The notes: generated by a model not told the origin, from the sequence alone. Positions 15,560 through 24,906 are shown, numbered from the stretch's first letter. The stretch: 64,000 nt of DNA from Streptomyces sp. NBC_01429 (GCF_036231945.1 NZ_CP109599.1:7095501-7159500), one strand, 5' to 3'. Numbers and translations: made by a program.

Positions 15560-16429
15560 ATGAGCGACGCCAGGCCAGAAGCCACGGCGGAATCCGGTGT
15601 GCACGCCGCCACGGCCGGCACGCACACCACCACCACGCACACCACGACCACCACGCACTCCACCACCCCCGCGGCGCCCGCCTCCGCCAGGGCGCGCACC
15701 GTCCTCGTCGCCGAGAACCTCGGCCGCAGCTACCACGGCACCGCCGTGGTCAGCGAGGTGAACCTGACGATCCCGGCCGGCCAGACCGTCGCCGTCCTCG
15801 GCCCCTCGGGAGCCGGCAAGTCCACCATGCTGCGCTGTCTGGCCGGGCTCGAACCGCTGGAGACCGGCAGTGTGGGTTTCCAGGGCGAGCTGCTCTCGAA
15901 GGCCGGATCCAAACCGCGCTCGGTCGGCGGCCGGATCGGCATGGTCTTCCAGCAGTTCAACCTCTTCCCGCACCTCACCGCCGCGCAGAACGTGGCGCTG
16001 GCGCCCGTCCGGGTACGGGGGATCTCCCGCGCCAAGGCGCTCCAGGAGGCCCATGAACTCCTGGAGCGGGTGGGGCTCGCCGAGCGCCGCGACCACTATC
16101 CGTACGAACTCTCCGGCGGCCAGCAGCAACGGGTGGCCATCGCCCGCGCCCTGGCCATGCACCCCGAACTGATGCTCTTCGACGAGCCCACCTCGGCGCT
16201 CGACCCGGAGTTCACCCGCGAGGTGCTCGCCGTCATGCGCGACCTCGCCGACAGCGGGATGACCATCGTCGTCGTCACGCACGAGATGGGGTTCGCCCGA
16301 AGGAGCGCGGACCGGGTGGTGTTCATGGCCGACGGCCGGATCGTGGAGGACGGCCCGTCGGAAACCCTGTTCACGGCGGCCCGGCACGAGCGGACCCGCT
16401 CCTTCTTCGAGCAGATCCTCGGAGAGTAG
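15560..16429 (+). CDS. ABC transporter ATPase, polar amino-acid type
   Basis: A 289-residue ATPase powering the importer. It has Walker A GPSGAGKST, the Q-loop VFQQFNLFP, the signature LSGGQQQRVAIARAL, Walker B LMLFDEP and the H-loop VVTHE. The first 45 residues are an unusual Thr/His-rich extension (HTTTTHTTTTTHSTT) not found in the family core. I start at ATG 15560, with GGGAG upstream; an in-frame ATG at 15515 overlaps the permease stop (ATGA) and cannot be excluded. Confidence 0.9.
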   Translation: MSDARPEATAESGVHAATAGTHTTTTHTTTTTHSTTPAAPASARARTVLVAENLGRSYHGTAVVSEVNLTIPAGQTVAVLGPSGAGKSTMLRCLAGLEPLETGSVGFQGELLSKAGSKPRSVGGRIGMVFQQFNLFPHLTAAQNVALAPVRVRGISRAKALQEAHELLERVGLAERRDHYPYELSGGQQQRVAIARALAMHPELMLFDEPTSALDPEFTREVLAVMRDLADSGMTIVVVTHEMGFARRSADRVVFMADGRIVEDGPSETLFTAARHERTRSFFEQILGE

Positions 16430-16433
16430 GACC

Positions 16434-17165
16434 ATGACGACGCCACCTCCGCCACGCCGTCTCTCCGCCGCCCGCCCGACCGCCCCCTGGAGCCTGCGCA
16501 AACAGGACTGGGCCTACCAGCAGCTCCGCGAGCGCATCCTGACCGGGGCGCTGGCCCCGGGGGAACAGCTCAGCCAGGAGGCCCTGGCCAATGAACTCGG
16601 CATCAGCCGGGGCCCGTTGCGCGACGCCCTGTCCCGGCTGGCCGCCGAGAGCCTGGTGGTGGACCGCCCGCACCAGAAGTCCATCGTCGCCGAGGTCTCG
16701 GTGGCGGACGCCCGGGACATCTACAACGGCCGGGCGGCACTGGAAGGGGTGCTCGCGGCGGCGGCCGCTCAGGCGGACGCGGACGAACGTGACTTCCAGG
16801 CAGCCGACTTCGGCTTACTGCTGGAGCGCCAGCGCATCGCCGTCTCGCTCGGCGACGCCGCCCAAGTGCGCATGCTGGACCGGCAGTTCCACGACGCCGT
16901 CTACGCGATGGCGGCCATGCCCGCCACCCTGGCCGCGCTCAATCAACTGCGGGCCAAGAGCGACCGCTATCTCGCTCTCTATCTGGCGGACTCCCAACGG
17001 GCCCAGATCTCGGTGGACGAACACACCGCCATCCTCGACGCCCTGCTGAGCGGGGACGCCGAACAGTCCGCCGCGCTGACCCGGACCCACGTACTGGGCG
17101 GGCTGACGCTGCTGACCGGCTCCATCGTCGGCCAGCCCGCGCGCCTGGCCGACCCCGCCGTCTGA
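16434..17165 (+). CDS. GntR-family regulator, FCD (FadR) subgroup
   Basis: A 243-residue regulator with an N-terminal winged helix (about residues 22-80, including LSQEALANELGISRGPLRDALSRL) and an FCD ligand-binding domain. Its metal-binding residues are probably in DRQFHDAVY, the DEH segment and a later His. FCD regulators usually sense the substrate or an intermediate of the pathway they control. It begins 4 bp after the transporter genes and precedes the catabolic genes, so it is the likely local regulator of the whole set. Confidence 0.9.
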   Translation: MTTPPPPRRLSAARPTAPWSLRKQDWAYQQLRERILTGALAPGEQLSQEALANELGISRGPLRDALSRLAAESLVVDRPHQKSIVAEVSVADARDIYNGRAALEGVLAAAAAQADADERDFQAADFGLLLERQRIAVSLGDAAQVRMLDRQFHDAVYAMAAMPATLAALNQLRAKSDRYLALYLADSQRAQISVDEHTAILDALLSGDAEQSAALTRTHVLGGLTLLTGSIVGQPARLADPAV

Positions 17166-17263
17166 CGTGCGGGCGGGTGGGGCCGGTCCGGTCCCGCCCC
17201 GCACCGCCCGTCACCCCGCCCGCCACCACACCCGACGTACCAGACACAGTGAGGAACCCGATC

Positions 17264-18490
17264 GTGATCCATCTGCCCGGGGCCATCGAGCGCCTGTCCC
17301 TGCCCGAACACACCGCCCGGCTGGGGATGTCCGTACGCGAGGCCGAACGCGAGCTGGAGAACGGCCCAGGCCCCGACCGCCTTCTCGACGCCACCTACGC
17401 CGACACCCACCGCTTCCCGGCCCCCGAGTGGGCGCTGCCCACCTTCAACGCGGCCGCCGGCGGCGACGGCATGACGTACACCCCCTACCGGGGCGACCGC
17501 GCCGTGCGCGAGGCCGTCGCCCACAACGTCTCCACCCACCTCGGCATCCCCGCCACCGGGCCCGCGGACGTCATCCTCACCCCCGGCACCCAGGGCGCGC
17601 TGTTCACCGCGCTCGCCGCGATCCTCTCGCCCGGGGACCTCGTCCTGCTGCCCGACCCCGACTACCTCTCCACCGAGCGGATGCTGCGCTACTTCGGCGC
17701 CCGGGTCCGGCGTATCCCGATGATCTGGCCGGACGAGTCCACCGGCGGCGCCCGCACCCGCCCCACCCTGGACCTCCAGGCGCTGGAGGACGCCGCCGCC
17801 GAGGGCCCCCGCCTGATGGTCTTCTCGCACCCCAACAACCCCACCGGCGCCATCTACGGCGAGGAGACGGTCGAGGCGATCGCCGACGCCGCCCGCCGCC
17901 ACGACTTCACCGTCATCGCCGACGAGCTGTACTGCCGACTCGTGTACGAGGGCGAGAAGTTCCACCACCTCGCCGCCTTCGACGGCATGGCCGAACGTAC
18001 GGTCACCCTGCTCGGCCCCTCCAAGACCGAGTCGCTGTCCGGCTACCGGCTCGGTGTCGCCGTCGCGCCCACGGCGCTGGTCGACGCGATGGAGGACGTG
18101 CAGTCCTGCACGGCGCTGCGGGCTCCCTCGTACGCCCAGCACCTGCTGGCGCGCTGGATCGCCGACGACGTCGACTTCCTCGACCGGCGGCTCGTGGAGT
18201 ACCAGGCCCTGCGCGACACCACCGTGAAGAAGATCAACGCGTCCTCGGTCATGCGCGTCAACGCCGCCTACGGCACCGCCTACCTCTTCCCCGAGGTGCT
18301 GACCGGAGCCAGCGACCAGGCCGTGGCACTCGCCCTCAAGGAACACGCCGGTGTGATCGTCAACCCCGGCTACCAGTTCGGACTCGCGGGCACCGGCCGG
18401 ATGCGGCTGTGCTTCGCGCAGGACGAGACCGCCTGGGACACCGCCCTCGACCGGATCATCGAGGTCGTGGGCTCGCTGGACCCGGCATGA
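17264..18490 (+). CDS. PLP-dependent aminotransferase, class I/II
   Basis: A 408-residue fold-type I aminotransferase. Visible are the cofactor region TPGTQGALFTAL, HPNNPTGAIY, the Asp of DELYCRLVYEG and the PLP-binding Lys in GPSKTESLSGYRLG, with the substrate Arg near RMRLCF. It would transfer the amino group of an intermediate to an alpha-keto acid. I use the GTG at 17264, which follows GAGGA by 8 nt; an earlier in-frame GTG at 17177 gives a leader without homology. Its stop overlaps the next start (ATGA). Confidence 0.85.
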   Translation: MIHLPGAIERLSLPEHTARLGMSVREAERELENGPGPDRLLDATYADTHRFPAPEWALPTFNAAAGGDGMTYTPYRGDRAVREAVAHNVSTHLGIPATGPADVILTPGTQGALFTALAAILSPGDLVLLPDPDYLSTERMLRYFGARVRRIPMIWPDESTGGARTRPTLDLQALEDAAAEGPRLMVFSHPNNPTGAIYGEETVEAIADAARRHDFTVIADELYCRLVYEGEKFHHLAAFDGMAERTVTLLGPSKTESLSGYRLGVAVAPTALVDAMEDVQSCTALRAPSYAQHLLARWIADDVDFLDRRLVEYQALRDTTVKKINASSVMRVNAAYGTAYLFPEVLTGASDQAVALALKEHAGVIVNPGYQFGLAGTGRMRLCFAQDETAWDTALDRIIEVVGSLDPA

Positions 18491-19710
18491 CGGCCGGCCG
18501 GGGCCCGCGCGCGGTGTCACCCGCCGCCCCCGTGACACCGTCGGTCGTGGTCGAGGCGCGGTACGGGGTGATCGGTCTGCCCTTGCGACTGAGACTCCGT
18601 CACACCACCGTCGACACAGCGGAGTTGACGGAGGTCTTCCTCCGGGTCCGGCTCGCCGACGGACACACCGGCTGGGCCGAGACCCGGGGCAACGGCGCGT
18701 ACGCCACCCATCACACCGCCGGTGACATCGCCGCCGCCCTGGCCGCACTGCCCCCCGCCAGCGATCCGGCGTGGGCCGTTCCCGACGCCCTCGCGGACGC
18801 CCTGGCCGCCCACTGCCCACCGGCCGCCGCGCTGCTGGACATCGCCTGGCGCGACGCCTCGGCCCGCTCCCTGGGCCTGCCACTGTGGGCGACGCTCGAC
18901 CCGTCGGCCGCGGCGCCCCCCGGGCCGCTGCCCACCCACGCGCCGATCGGCTTCGGCACTCCGCCAGAGGCGGCCGAGCTGGCCACCGCCGCCGCACGGG
19001 CCGGATTCCGCCGGGTCAAGGTGCGCGTCGGCGGCGACCCCGGCCTGGACCGGGCCCGGATCGCCGCCGTACGCACGGCCGTCGACCGGATCGCGGGCGG
19101 CGGTACGGTCGCACTCGCCGCCGACGCCAACGGCGGCTGGACCCCCGACACCGCGATCGCCGCCACGCGGTGGCTCGCGGACAGCGGCGTCGCCTGGCTC
19201 GAACAGCCCGTCGCGCCGGGCGATCTGGCGGCGCTGGCCGCCGTGCGCGCGGCCTCGCGCGTGCCGGTGTGGGCCGACGAGTCGGTCCGCGACGCGGCCT
19301 CGGTGCACGCCGTCGCCGACGCGGGCGCCGCCGACGGAGTCCATCTGAAGCTGGAGAAGGCGGGCACCGTCGCCGCCCTGGCCGCCGCGATCGACGCCGC
19401 TCGCTCCCGAGGGCTCGACGTCGGGCTCGGCCAGATGGACTGCGGACGCCTCGGCTGCGCGACCACCGCCCAGCTGGCGGCCGGGCTCGGGGTCGCGGTG
19501 GCCGAACTGTGGGGCTGCGCCAACCTCGCGCACGACGTCACCGAGGGAATCGACCTGCGTGACGGTGCCGTCCGCCTGCCCGACGCCCCCGGACTCGGCG
19601 TCCGGGTCTCGGTGGACCCCGCGCGGCTGACCCCGGTGGGCACGCGCACGCCCCTGCCGACGGCGGCGCCCGTACAACCCCCCGACCGAGCAAGGACGTT
19701 CTCACCATGA
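18487..19710 (+). CDS. Enolase-superfamily enzyme, muconate-lactonizing/dipeptide-epimerase-like, KxR variant
   Basis: A 407-residue member of the mandelate racemase/muconate lactonizing enzyme group, which pulls a proton from the alpha-carbon of a carboxylate. Metal ligands are visible as D213 (ADAN), E239 (WLEQP) and D264 (ADES), and the distal catalytic Lys as K288 (HLKLEK). The first catalytic motif, normally KxK, reads K178-V-R180, so one of the usual acid/base lysines is an Arg. This may restrict the enzyme to one-sided proton chemistry or a different reaction. It overlaps both neighbours by 4 bp. Possible roles are a dipeptide or N-acyl-amino-acid epimerase, or a dehydratase/cycloisomerase. 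Confidence 0.8.
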   Translation: MTAGRGPRAVSPAAPVTPSVVVEARYGVIGLPLRLRLRHTTVDTAELTEVFLRVRLADGHTGWAETRGNGAYATHHTAGDIAAALAALPPASDPAWAVPDALADALAAHCPPAAALLDIAWRDASARSLGLPLWATLDPSAAAPPGPLPTHAPIGFGTPPEAAELATAAARAGFRRVKVRVGGDPGLDRARIAAVRTAVDRIAGGGTVALAADANGGWTPDTAIAATRWLADSGVAWLEQPVAPGDLAALAAVRAASRVPVWADESVRDAASVHAVADAGAADGVHLKLEKAGTVAALAAAIDAARSRGLDVGLGQMDCGRLGCATTAQLAAGLGVAVAELWGCANLAHDVTEGIDLRDGAVRLPDAPGLGVRVSVDPARLTPVGTRTPLPTAAPVQPPDRARTFSP

Positions 19711-21002
19711 CCACTGCCCCCGAAACGACCGGACCGACCGGCACGACCGCCCGGACCTCGGCCCCGACTCCGACCCCCCTCGGGTCCGCGTCCGGCCGGA
19801 CCACCGGCACCCCCGACGTACTGGCCCTGCTCACCGCCATGGTCGCGTGCGACTCCACCACCCCGACCGGCGAGGAGGAGACCACCGCCGCGCTGCTCGC
19901 CGAGCCGCTCGCCGCCGCCGGCTTCGAGGTGGAGACCGAGCGGCTGGCACCCGGACGCGTCAACCTCACCGCGCGCCGCGGGTTCGGCGCGGGCGGCCCC
20001 GTGATCATGCTCAACTCGCATCTGGACGTCGTCCCGGCGGGCGGCGGCTGGACCAGCCCGCCGTTCCTGCCCACCCTGCGCGACGGACGGCTGTACGGCC
20101 GGGGCACCGCCGACGCCAAGGGACCGCTGGCCGCCATGGCGTGCGCCGCGATCGAGCTGGCCCGCGCGGCGGACGCCGGCGACGCCACGGCCCCGGCCCG
20201 CGGCGAGATCGTCTTCTCCGCCGTGTCGCAGGAGGAGGGCGACTCGATGGGCGCCCGTCATCTCGTACCGCTGCTGGCCCGCGAGGGCAGGCTGCCCGAC
20301 GCGGTCGTCGTCGGCGAACCCACCGGAATGCGGCTGCTGACCGCCCACAAGGGCTCGGTCCGTCCGGTGATCGAGGTCGTCGGCGTCGCGGCACACGCCG
20401 CCACCCCGGGACAGGGCGTGAACGCGGTGACGGCCGCCGCGCGCGTCATCGCCCTGCTGGAGGAGTACAGCGCCTCGCTCACTGACCACGGCCACCCGCT
20501 GCTCGGCGCGCCCACCTGCACCCCCGTACTCATCGAGGGAGGCGAGGCGCCCAACGCCGTCCCCGAGCGCTGCCGGATCACCCTGGACCGGCGGCTGCTG
20601 CCGGGGGAGACCCAGGAGTCAGTGGTGGCGGCCGTCGGGGAGGTCCTCGACCGGTTCAACGCGGCGGGGGAAGGCGCGAGCGCCTCCGTGGTCGCCTGCG
20701 CGCCCAGCACCGGCGGCCCCTCGGAGACCCCCGGGGACCATCCGTTCGTGGGGCTGTGCCGCCGGGCGCTCGCTGCGGCCGGCGCCGACGACTCGCTCGG
20801 CGGACTCACCGTCAACTGCGACATGACGCACTTCAGGGCGGCCGGCGTCCCGGCGCTGGTCTGCGGTCCCGGGCGCCTGGAGGTGATGCACGCGGTCGAC
20901 GAGCACATCGTCGTCGACGAACTGCGCGACTCCGTCGGCCTCTACCGGGCGATCCTCACCGAGGCGCTCTCGGCGGACCCGGAGAGCCCCGCATGGAGCT
21001 GA
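19707..21002 (+). CDS. M20-family metallo-amidohydrolase (ArgE/DapE type)
   Basis: A 431-residue di-zinc hydrolase. Metal and catalytic motifs are in order: [22 protein letters not shown], the general-base pair SQEEGD, VVGEPTG and the C-terminal [11 protein letters not shown]20 enzymes cleave N-acyl groups or dipeptides. The start ATG 19707 overlaps the previous stop (ATGA). The first 35 residues are a low-complexity Thr/Pro leader. Beside an epimerase-like enzyme it may remove an N-acyl or carbamoyl group from the epimerised product. Confidence 0.85.
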   Translation: MTTAPETTGPTGTTARTSAPTPTPLGSASGRTTGTPDVLALLTAMVACDSTTPTGEEETTAALLAEPLAAAGFEVETERLAPGRVNLTARRGFGAGGPVIMLNSHLDVVPAGGGWTSPPFLPTLRDGRLYGRGTADAKGPLAAMACAAIELARAADAGDATAPARGEIVFSAVSQEEGDSMGARHLVPLLAREGRLPDAVVVGEPTGMRLLTAHKGSVRPVIEVVGVAAHAATPGQGVNAVTAAARVIALLEEYSASLTDHGHPLLGAPTCTPVLIEGGEAPNAVPERCRITLDRRLLPGETQESVVAAVGEVLDRFNAAGEGASASVVACAPSTGGPSETPGDHPFVGLCRRALAAAGADDSLGGLTVNCDMTHFRAAGVPALVCGPGRLEVMHAVDEHIVVDELRDSVGLYRAILTEALSADPESPAWS

Positions 21003-21931
21003 CGATCGCGCTCGGCCAGGCGGAGAGCGTCCCCGGCGACCTCGCGGCCAACCTCGCCACGGCGACCCGGCTGGTGGCCGTCGCGGCCGCGCGCGGCGCG
21101 CGCGTCCTGGCCCTGCCCGAGCTGTTCGCCTGCGGATACGACCCCGACTCGATCAGCGCCGACCCCGACGGCTGGTCCCTGGCCGAGCCCCCGGCCGGTA
21201 CGGAGCCACCGCCCGGCTCCCCGCTGGCCCCCCTCGCGGGGGCGGCGGCCGAGCACGGCGTCTGGGTGCTCCTCGGAGCGGCGGTCGCCGCCCGGGGACG
21301 GCCGGGCAACGCCGTCCTCGTCATCGACCCGTACGGCAGGGCGCGCGGCCACTACGCCAAGGCGCACCTGTGGCAGGGCGAGCGCGACGCCTTCGACCCC
21401 GGGACCGGGCTCGTCATGATCGAGGACGGCGGGATCTCCCTCGGCCTCGGCATCTGTTACGACGCCGGCTTCCCGGAGCTGACCCGCGCCTACGCCCGCG
21501 CCGGGGCCCACGCCGTCCTGTTCTCCTCCGCCTTCGCCCACGGCCCCACCGAGTACCGCTACGGCGTCTACCACCCGGCGCGCGCCGTGGAGAACACCGT
21601 CTCCACCCTGGTCGTCAACGCGGTCGGCGACATCGCGGGAGAGCGCTACTTCGGCCGCAGCGGCGCCTGGAGCCCCGACGGCCACCCGATCACCGCCTGC
21701 GCGGACGGCCGGAGCGACCTGCGCGTCGTGACCGTGTCGGCCGCCGCGACCGCCACCGTACGGCAGGAGCTGCCGTACCTGACCGATCTCCGTACCGACC
21801 TGCTCGGGCCCGCCCCGGCGCCCCCGCTCACCCGGATCTCCCTGCCCGGGGGAGCTGTCCGTCCCGAGCGATCCGATTCCCCCGACGACACCTCAGGAGC
21901 ACCCCATGCCGCCCGTCTTTCCCGCCGCTGA
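20993..21931 (+). CDS. Carbon-nitrogen hydrolase, nitrilase superfamily
   Basis: A 312-residue amidase of the nitrilase superfamily with the catalytic triad E43 (LPELF), K123 (HYAKAHLW) and C155 ([10 protein letters not shown]). These enzymes hydrolyse amides, nitriles or N-carbamoyl compounds. The ATG at 20993 lies inside the end of the M20 gene (10-bp overlap). The last 35 residues form a Pro/Arg-rich tail overlapping the next gene by 26 bp. In this pathway it probably opens an amide or ureide bond. Confidence 0.85.
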   Translation: MELTIALGQAESVPGDLAANLATATRLVAVAAARGARVLALPELFACGYDPDSISADPDGWSLAEPPAGTEPPPGSPLAPLAGAAAEHGVWVLLGAAVAARGRPGNAVLVIDPYGRARGHYAKAHLWQGERDAFDPGTGLVMIEDGGISLGLGICYDAGFPELTRAYARAGAHAVLFSSAFAHGPTEYRYGVYHPARAVENTVSTLVVNAVGDIAGERYFGRSGAWSPDGHPITACADGRSDLRVVTVSAAATATVRQELPYLTDLRTDLLGPAPAPPLTRISLPGGAVRPERSDSPDDTSGAPHAARLSRR

Positions 21932-23054
21932 GTACGCGCGGCGCCTGGCCGCGCTGCGCGCCACGCTCAAGACCCAGGAGCTGGACGCCGTCATCGTCCA
22001 CACGCCGGAGAACGTCTGTTACCTCTCCGGGCACGCCACCCCGGGCTACTACACCTACCAGTGCCTGATCGTCACGGCCGACGGCGAGGCCGCGCTGCTG
22101 ATGCGCGAGACCGAGACGGTCAACGCCGCCGAGACCACGTACTTCGAGCGGATCACCGGCTATCCGGACAGCTCCGACCCGATCCTGGCCACCGCCGAAC
22201 TCCTCGCCCGGGTGGCGCCCGGCGCCCGCGCCGTGGGGATGGAGGCCCGCTCCTGGTTCCTGCCGCCGGAGCCGTTCCTCAAGCTGACCGCCCTGCTGGA
22301 CACGGCCGGCGCGCGGGTCACCCACATCGACGGCGTGCTGGCCGCCGCCCGGCTCGTCAAGTCGCCGCTGGAGATCGAGCGGATCAGGGCGGCCGCCCGG
22401 TCCACCAACGCGGGCATGGCGGCGGCAGCGGCTGCGGCCGTTCCCGGCGCCTCGGAGCGTACGGTGGCCGCCGCCGCGTTCGGCGGGCTCATCGCCTCCG
22501 GCTCCGAGTACTTCGGCATGGAGCCGTTCGTCGCCTCGGGGCCGCGCGCCGGGACCATCCACGCGAGCTGGACGGACCGGGTCATCCGCCCGAACGAACC
22601 CGTACTCCTGGAGATGTCCGCGACCGTCGGCCGGTACAACGCGCCCCTCATGCACACCGTATGGACCGGCCCGCTCTCCGGTGAGCCCGCCGCCATGGCC
22701 ACGGCCTGCGCGGCGGCCAGGGACGCGGCCCTGGACCATGTCGTCCCGGGCGGTTCCCCGGCGGCGGCACACGCGGCCTGCAAGGCGGCCATCGCCGACG
22801 CGGGCCTGGCCCACACCTACCGCAAGCGCAGCGGCTACTCGGTCGGGATCGCCTTCGCCCCGGACTGGGGCGAGGGACACCTGCTCTCCCTGGGGGAGAA
22901 CGAGCAGCGCCTCTTCGAGCCCGGCATGGTGGTCCATGTGGTGCCCACGCTGCGGGTGCGGGACAGCGCGGGGATCGGTCTGTCGGCGACCGTCCTGATC
23001 ACCGAGAGCGGCCACGAGGTCCTCACCTCCTGCGACACGGGACCGCTGCTGTGA
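21906..23054 (+). CDS. M24-fold hydrolase, creatinase/ectoine-hydrolase-like
   Basis: A 382-residue pita-bread-fold protein with an N-terminal creatinase domain (about residues 1-150) and a C-terminal M24 domain. It lacks the metal-binding Asp residues of true Xaa-Pro peptidases: the region reads LLEMSATVGRYNAPLMHTVW instead of a D-x-G...D pattern, and GYSVGIAFAPDWGEGH replaces the peptidase His region. This is the pattern of creatinase and ectoine hydrolase (DoeA/EutD), which cleave C-N bonds in amidine or guanidine compounds without metal. It is the best clue to the pathway's substrate class. Confidence 0.8.
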   Translation: MPPVFPAAEYARRLAALRATLKTQELDAVIVHTPENVCYLSGHATPGYYTYQCLIVTADGEAALLMRETETVNAAETTYFERITGYPDSSDPILATAELLARVAPGARAVGMEARSWFLPPEPFLKLTALLDTAGARVTHIDGVLAAARLVKSPLEIERIRAAARSTNAGMAAAAAAAVPGASERTVAAAAFGGLIASGSEYFGMEPFVASGPRAGTIHASWTDRVIRPNEPVLLEMSATVGRYNAPLMHTVWTGPLSGEPAAMATACAAARDAALDHVVPGGSPAAAHAACKAAIADAGLAHTYRKRSGYSVGIAFAPDWGEGHLLSLGENEQRLFEPGMVVHVVPTLRVRDSAGIGLSATVLITESGHEVLTSCDTGPLL

Positions 23055-23581
23055 GTGGCGCGGCGAGCGGTGCGGTGGGCGGTACGGAGCGAGCCGAGCC
23101 GGCGTCCGGCGGCCCGGTGCCCGACGCGCCCGTCCCGGCGGGGGACTACGCCGCCGCGCGGATCGCGGGCGGGCTGGTCTTCACCGCGGGGATGACCCCG
23201 CGCGCGGGCGGCGGCGTCATCGCGGCGGGCGTCCTCGGGGCCGGTCTGTCCGTCGCGGACGCGGCCCCGCTGGCCGCGCTCGCGGCCGGGCGCGCGGTCG
23301 AGGCGGCACGGGAGGCGGCGCGGGAGGCCGGGCTGCGCCTGGACTCCGCCGTCTCGATGACGGTCCACCTCGCCGTCGTACCCGGCTTCACCGAGCACAG
23401 CCGGGTCGCCGACGGAGCGAGCGCGCGGGTGCGTTCCCTGCTGGACGGCCCGCCGCCCGCCCGTACGGCGGTCGGGGTGGCCGCGCTGCCGTCGGGGGCG
23501 CCGGTGGAGGTGACGCTCGTACTGTCCACGGCGGAAGTGGCGGAACCGGCGGAACCGGCGGAAGTGACGGAGGCGCCGTAA
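23051..23581 (+). CDS. RidA/YjgF-family protein
   Basis: A 176-residue RidA-fold protein that starts at GTG 23051, overlapping the previous stop. RidA proteins hydrolyse reactive enamines and imines released by PLP enzymes. The core runs from about residue 30 to 160 and keeps the substrate-binding Arg in ARTAVGVAALPSG. Both ends carry extensions: about 28 residues at the N-terminus and an EPAEPAEV-like C-terminal repeat. It is the last gene of the set and would clear imine intermediates from the aminotransferase or a deaminating step. Confidence 0.85.
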   Translation: MSGAASGAVGGTERAEPASGGPVPDAPVPAGDYAAARIAGGLVFTAGMTPRAGGGVIAAGVLGAGLSVADAAPLAALAAGRAVEAAREAAREAGLRLDSAVSMTVHLAVVPGFTEHSRVADGASARVRSLLDGPPPARTAVGVAALPSGAPVEVTLVLSTAEVAEPAEPAEVTEAP

Positions 23582-23610
23582 GCGACGGGGACGGAGGCCC
23601 CGGCCGCCTC

Positions 23611-23648
23611 ATCGTACGAAATGCTTCTCATTACGAAGGACGTCGTAC
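23611..23648. promoter_or_regulatory. Operator-like repeats upstream of the ArsR gene
   Basis: TCGTACGA (23612-23619) is an 8-bp palindrome. TCGTAC recurs at 23643-23648, 31 bp (about three helical turns) further on, and TACGAA occurs at 23615-23620 and 23632-23637. The cluster lies 31 bp before the regulator start, where autoregulation would act. Confidence 0.35.
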
Positions 23649-23678
23649 CATGGGTCACCTCGACGAAGTGGAGCCGCC

Positions 23679-24047
23679 GTGACCGTCGCGACCAGCACCC
23701 GCGAACTCGCTCACCCCTCGTGCGCGGAGATCCGCCTCGAAGGTGTGCTGAACGCGCTCTCCGACCCGCTGCGCCTGCGTATCGTCCGGGACCTCGCCCG
23801 CGCGGACAGCGAGCTGTCCTGCTCGCACTTCGCGCTGCCGGTCTCCAAGTCCACCACCACGTACCACTTCAGGGTGTTGCGCGAGAGCGGTGTGATCCGG
23901 CAGGTCTACCGGGGGACGGCCAAGATGAGCGGGCTGCGCGTCGAGGATCTGGACGCCCTCTTCCCCGGGCTGCTGGACAGCGTCCTGGGCGCGGCGGCGG
24001 CCCAGGACGCCCGGCTTCCGGATGCCACGGCCGTACCGGTGCGATGA
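23679..24047 (+). CDS. ArsR-family winged-helix regulator
   Basis: A 122-residue HTH regulator of the ArsR type. The domain occupies about residues 17-95, with the dimer/recognition region LNALSDPLRLRIVRDLA and VSKSTTTYHFRVLRESGVI. There is no Cys-rich metal motif in the usual helix, though two Cys flank the domain (Cys 15, Cys 48), so redox or small-molecule sensing is possible. It starts 97 bp after the RidA gene and may or may not belong to that set. Confidence 0.8.
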   Translation: MTVATSTRELAHPSCAEIRLEGVLNALSDPLRLRIVRDLARADSELSCSHFALPVSKSTTTYHFRVLRESGVIRQVYRGTAKMSGLRVEDLDALFPGLLDSVLGAAAAQDARLPDATAVPVR

Positions 24048-24114
24048 GCCGACAGAGTGCCGTACGGATCATGTGCGTGCGCGCCATGACAATAAGGGCG
24101 GATTGCCTGATTAA

Positions 24115-24894
24115 GTGGTGAATGTGTCGGAACATAAATTGATTTCCGCCCAGGAACCACATGAGCGTGACGCGTGCGAGTGGCCCGCATGGGAGGTGCA
24201 GGGGCACGGCACCGTCACCGGCGCCGGTGACCCCAGGGACGACGCCGCGCGGCGCGAGATCCTGCCGCCCTGGGTCGATGTCCGGCTGACCTTCGCTGAC
24301 GGCGCCCGGATCGACGTGCTCGCGGTGGTGCGCGACGGCCATATCGCCATCGAGGACGCGCAGGCCGATCCGCCGCTCGCCCTGGAGGGCTTCGCCGCGC
24401 TCGCCGAGGCGATCGAGGCGCCGCTCCAGAACGCCTGCCAGATCGTCGCCGGCCCGCACCGGCCGCCCGTACCCGAGACCGCCGTTGTCGCCGCCGCCGG
24501 TGACGAGGTGGCCACCGGTACCGAGCAGTATCCCGCCCCCGCGCCCGTACACGCCGCCGAACCCGAACCCGAACCCGAACTCGAATCCGAGGCCGAGGTC
24601 GAGGCCGAGGTCGAGTCCGGGCCCGAACCCGAGTCCGAGCCCGGGGCGGTGGAGCCGGAGCCGGAGTCGATGCCCGCCCCCGAGTCCGGCCGGCACCGGG
24701 CCGCCCCGTCCCTGCCGCGCGGCAGCGCCGCCCGGCGCGGCGTCGCCGAGGTCTACCGCGTCGCCCAGCGCGCCGGTCAGGACCCGGTGCTCGCGGTGAT
24801 GGCCGCCACCGGATTCAGCCGCCGCAAGGCGCTCAAGCTGATCGCGGGCGCCCGCGACGAAGGTCACCTGACGCCCCGTCACCATCGGCGCTGA
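24115..24894 (+). CDS. DUF6214-like protein with acidic Pro/Glu repeats
   Basis: A protein of about 259 residues found in Streptomyces (resembling DUF6214; function unknown). The N-terminal half (about residues 30-125) is a conserved globular part with PPWVDVRLTFADGARIDVLA. Then comes a low-complexity stretch rich in EPEPE and ESEAEVE (about 145-190). The C-terminal helical part (VYRVAQRAGQDPVLAVMAATGFSR) resembles a small DNA-binding or antisigma-like helix bundle. Three GTGs (24115, 24118, 24124) are possible starts and none has a clear ribosome-binding site. Confidence 0.6.
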   Translation: MVNVSEHKLISAQEPHERDACEWPAWEVQGHGTVTGAGDPRDDAARREILPPWVDVRLTFADGARIDVLAVVRDGHIAIEDAQADPPLALEGFAALAEAIEAPLQNACQIVAGPHRPPVPETAVVAAAGDEVATGTEQYPAPAPVHAAEPEPEPELESEAEVEAEVESGPEPESEPGAVEPEPESMPAPESGRHRAAPSLPRGSAARRGVAEVYRVAQRAGQDPVLAVMAATGFSRRKALKLIAGARDEGHLTPRHHRR

Positions 24895-24906
24895 CGGCTA
24901 GGAACG

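Noticed and set aside
13880-23581. Assigning the ten-gene operon to ectoine catabolism
   Set aside because: Only the M24 protein and the transaminase fit; the AstE/DoeB-type deacetylase and the aldehyde dehydrogenase are missing, and the racemase-like and nitrilase-type enzymes are unexplained.
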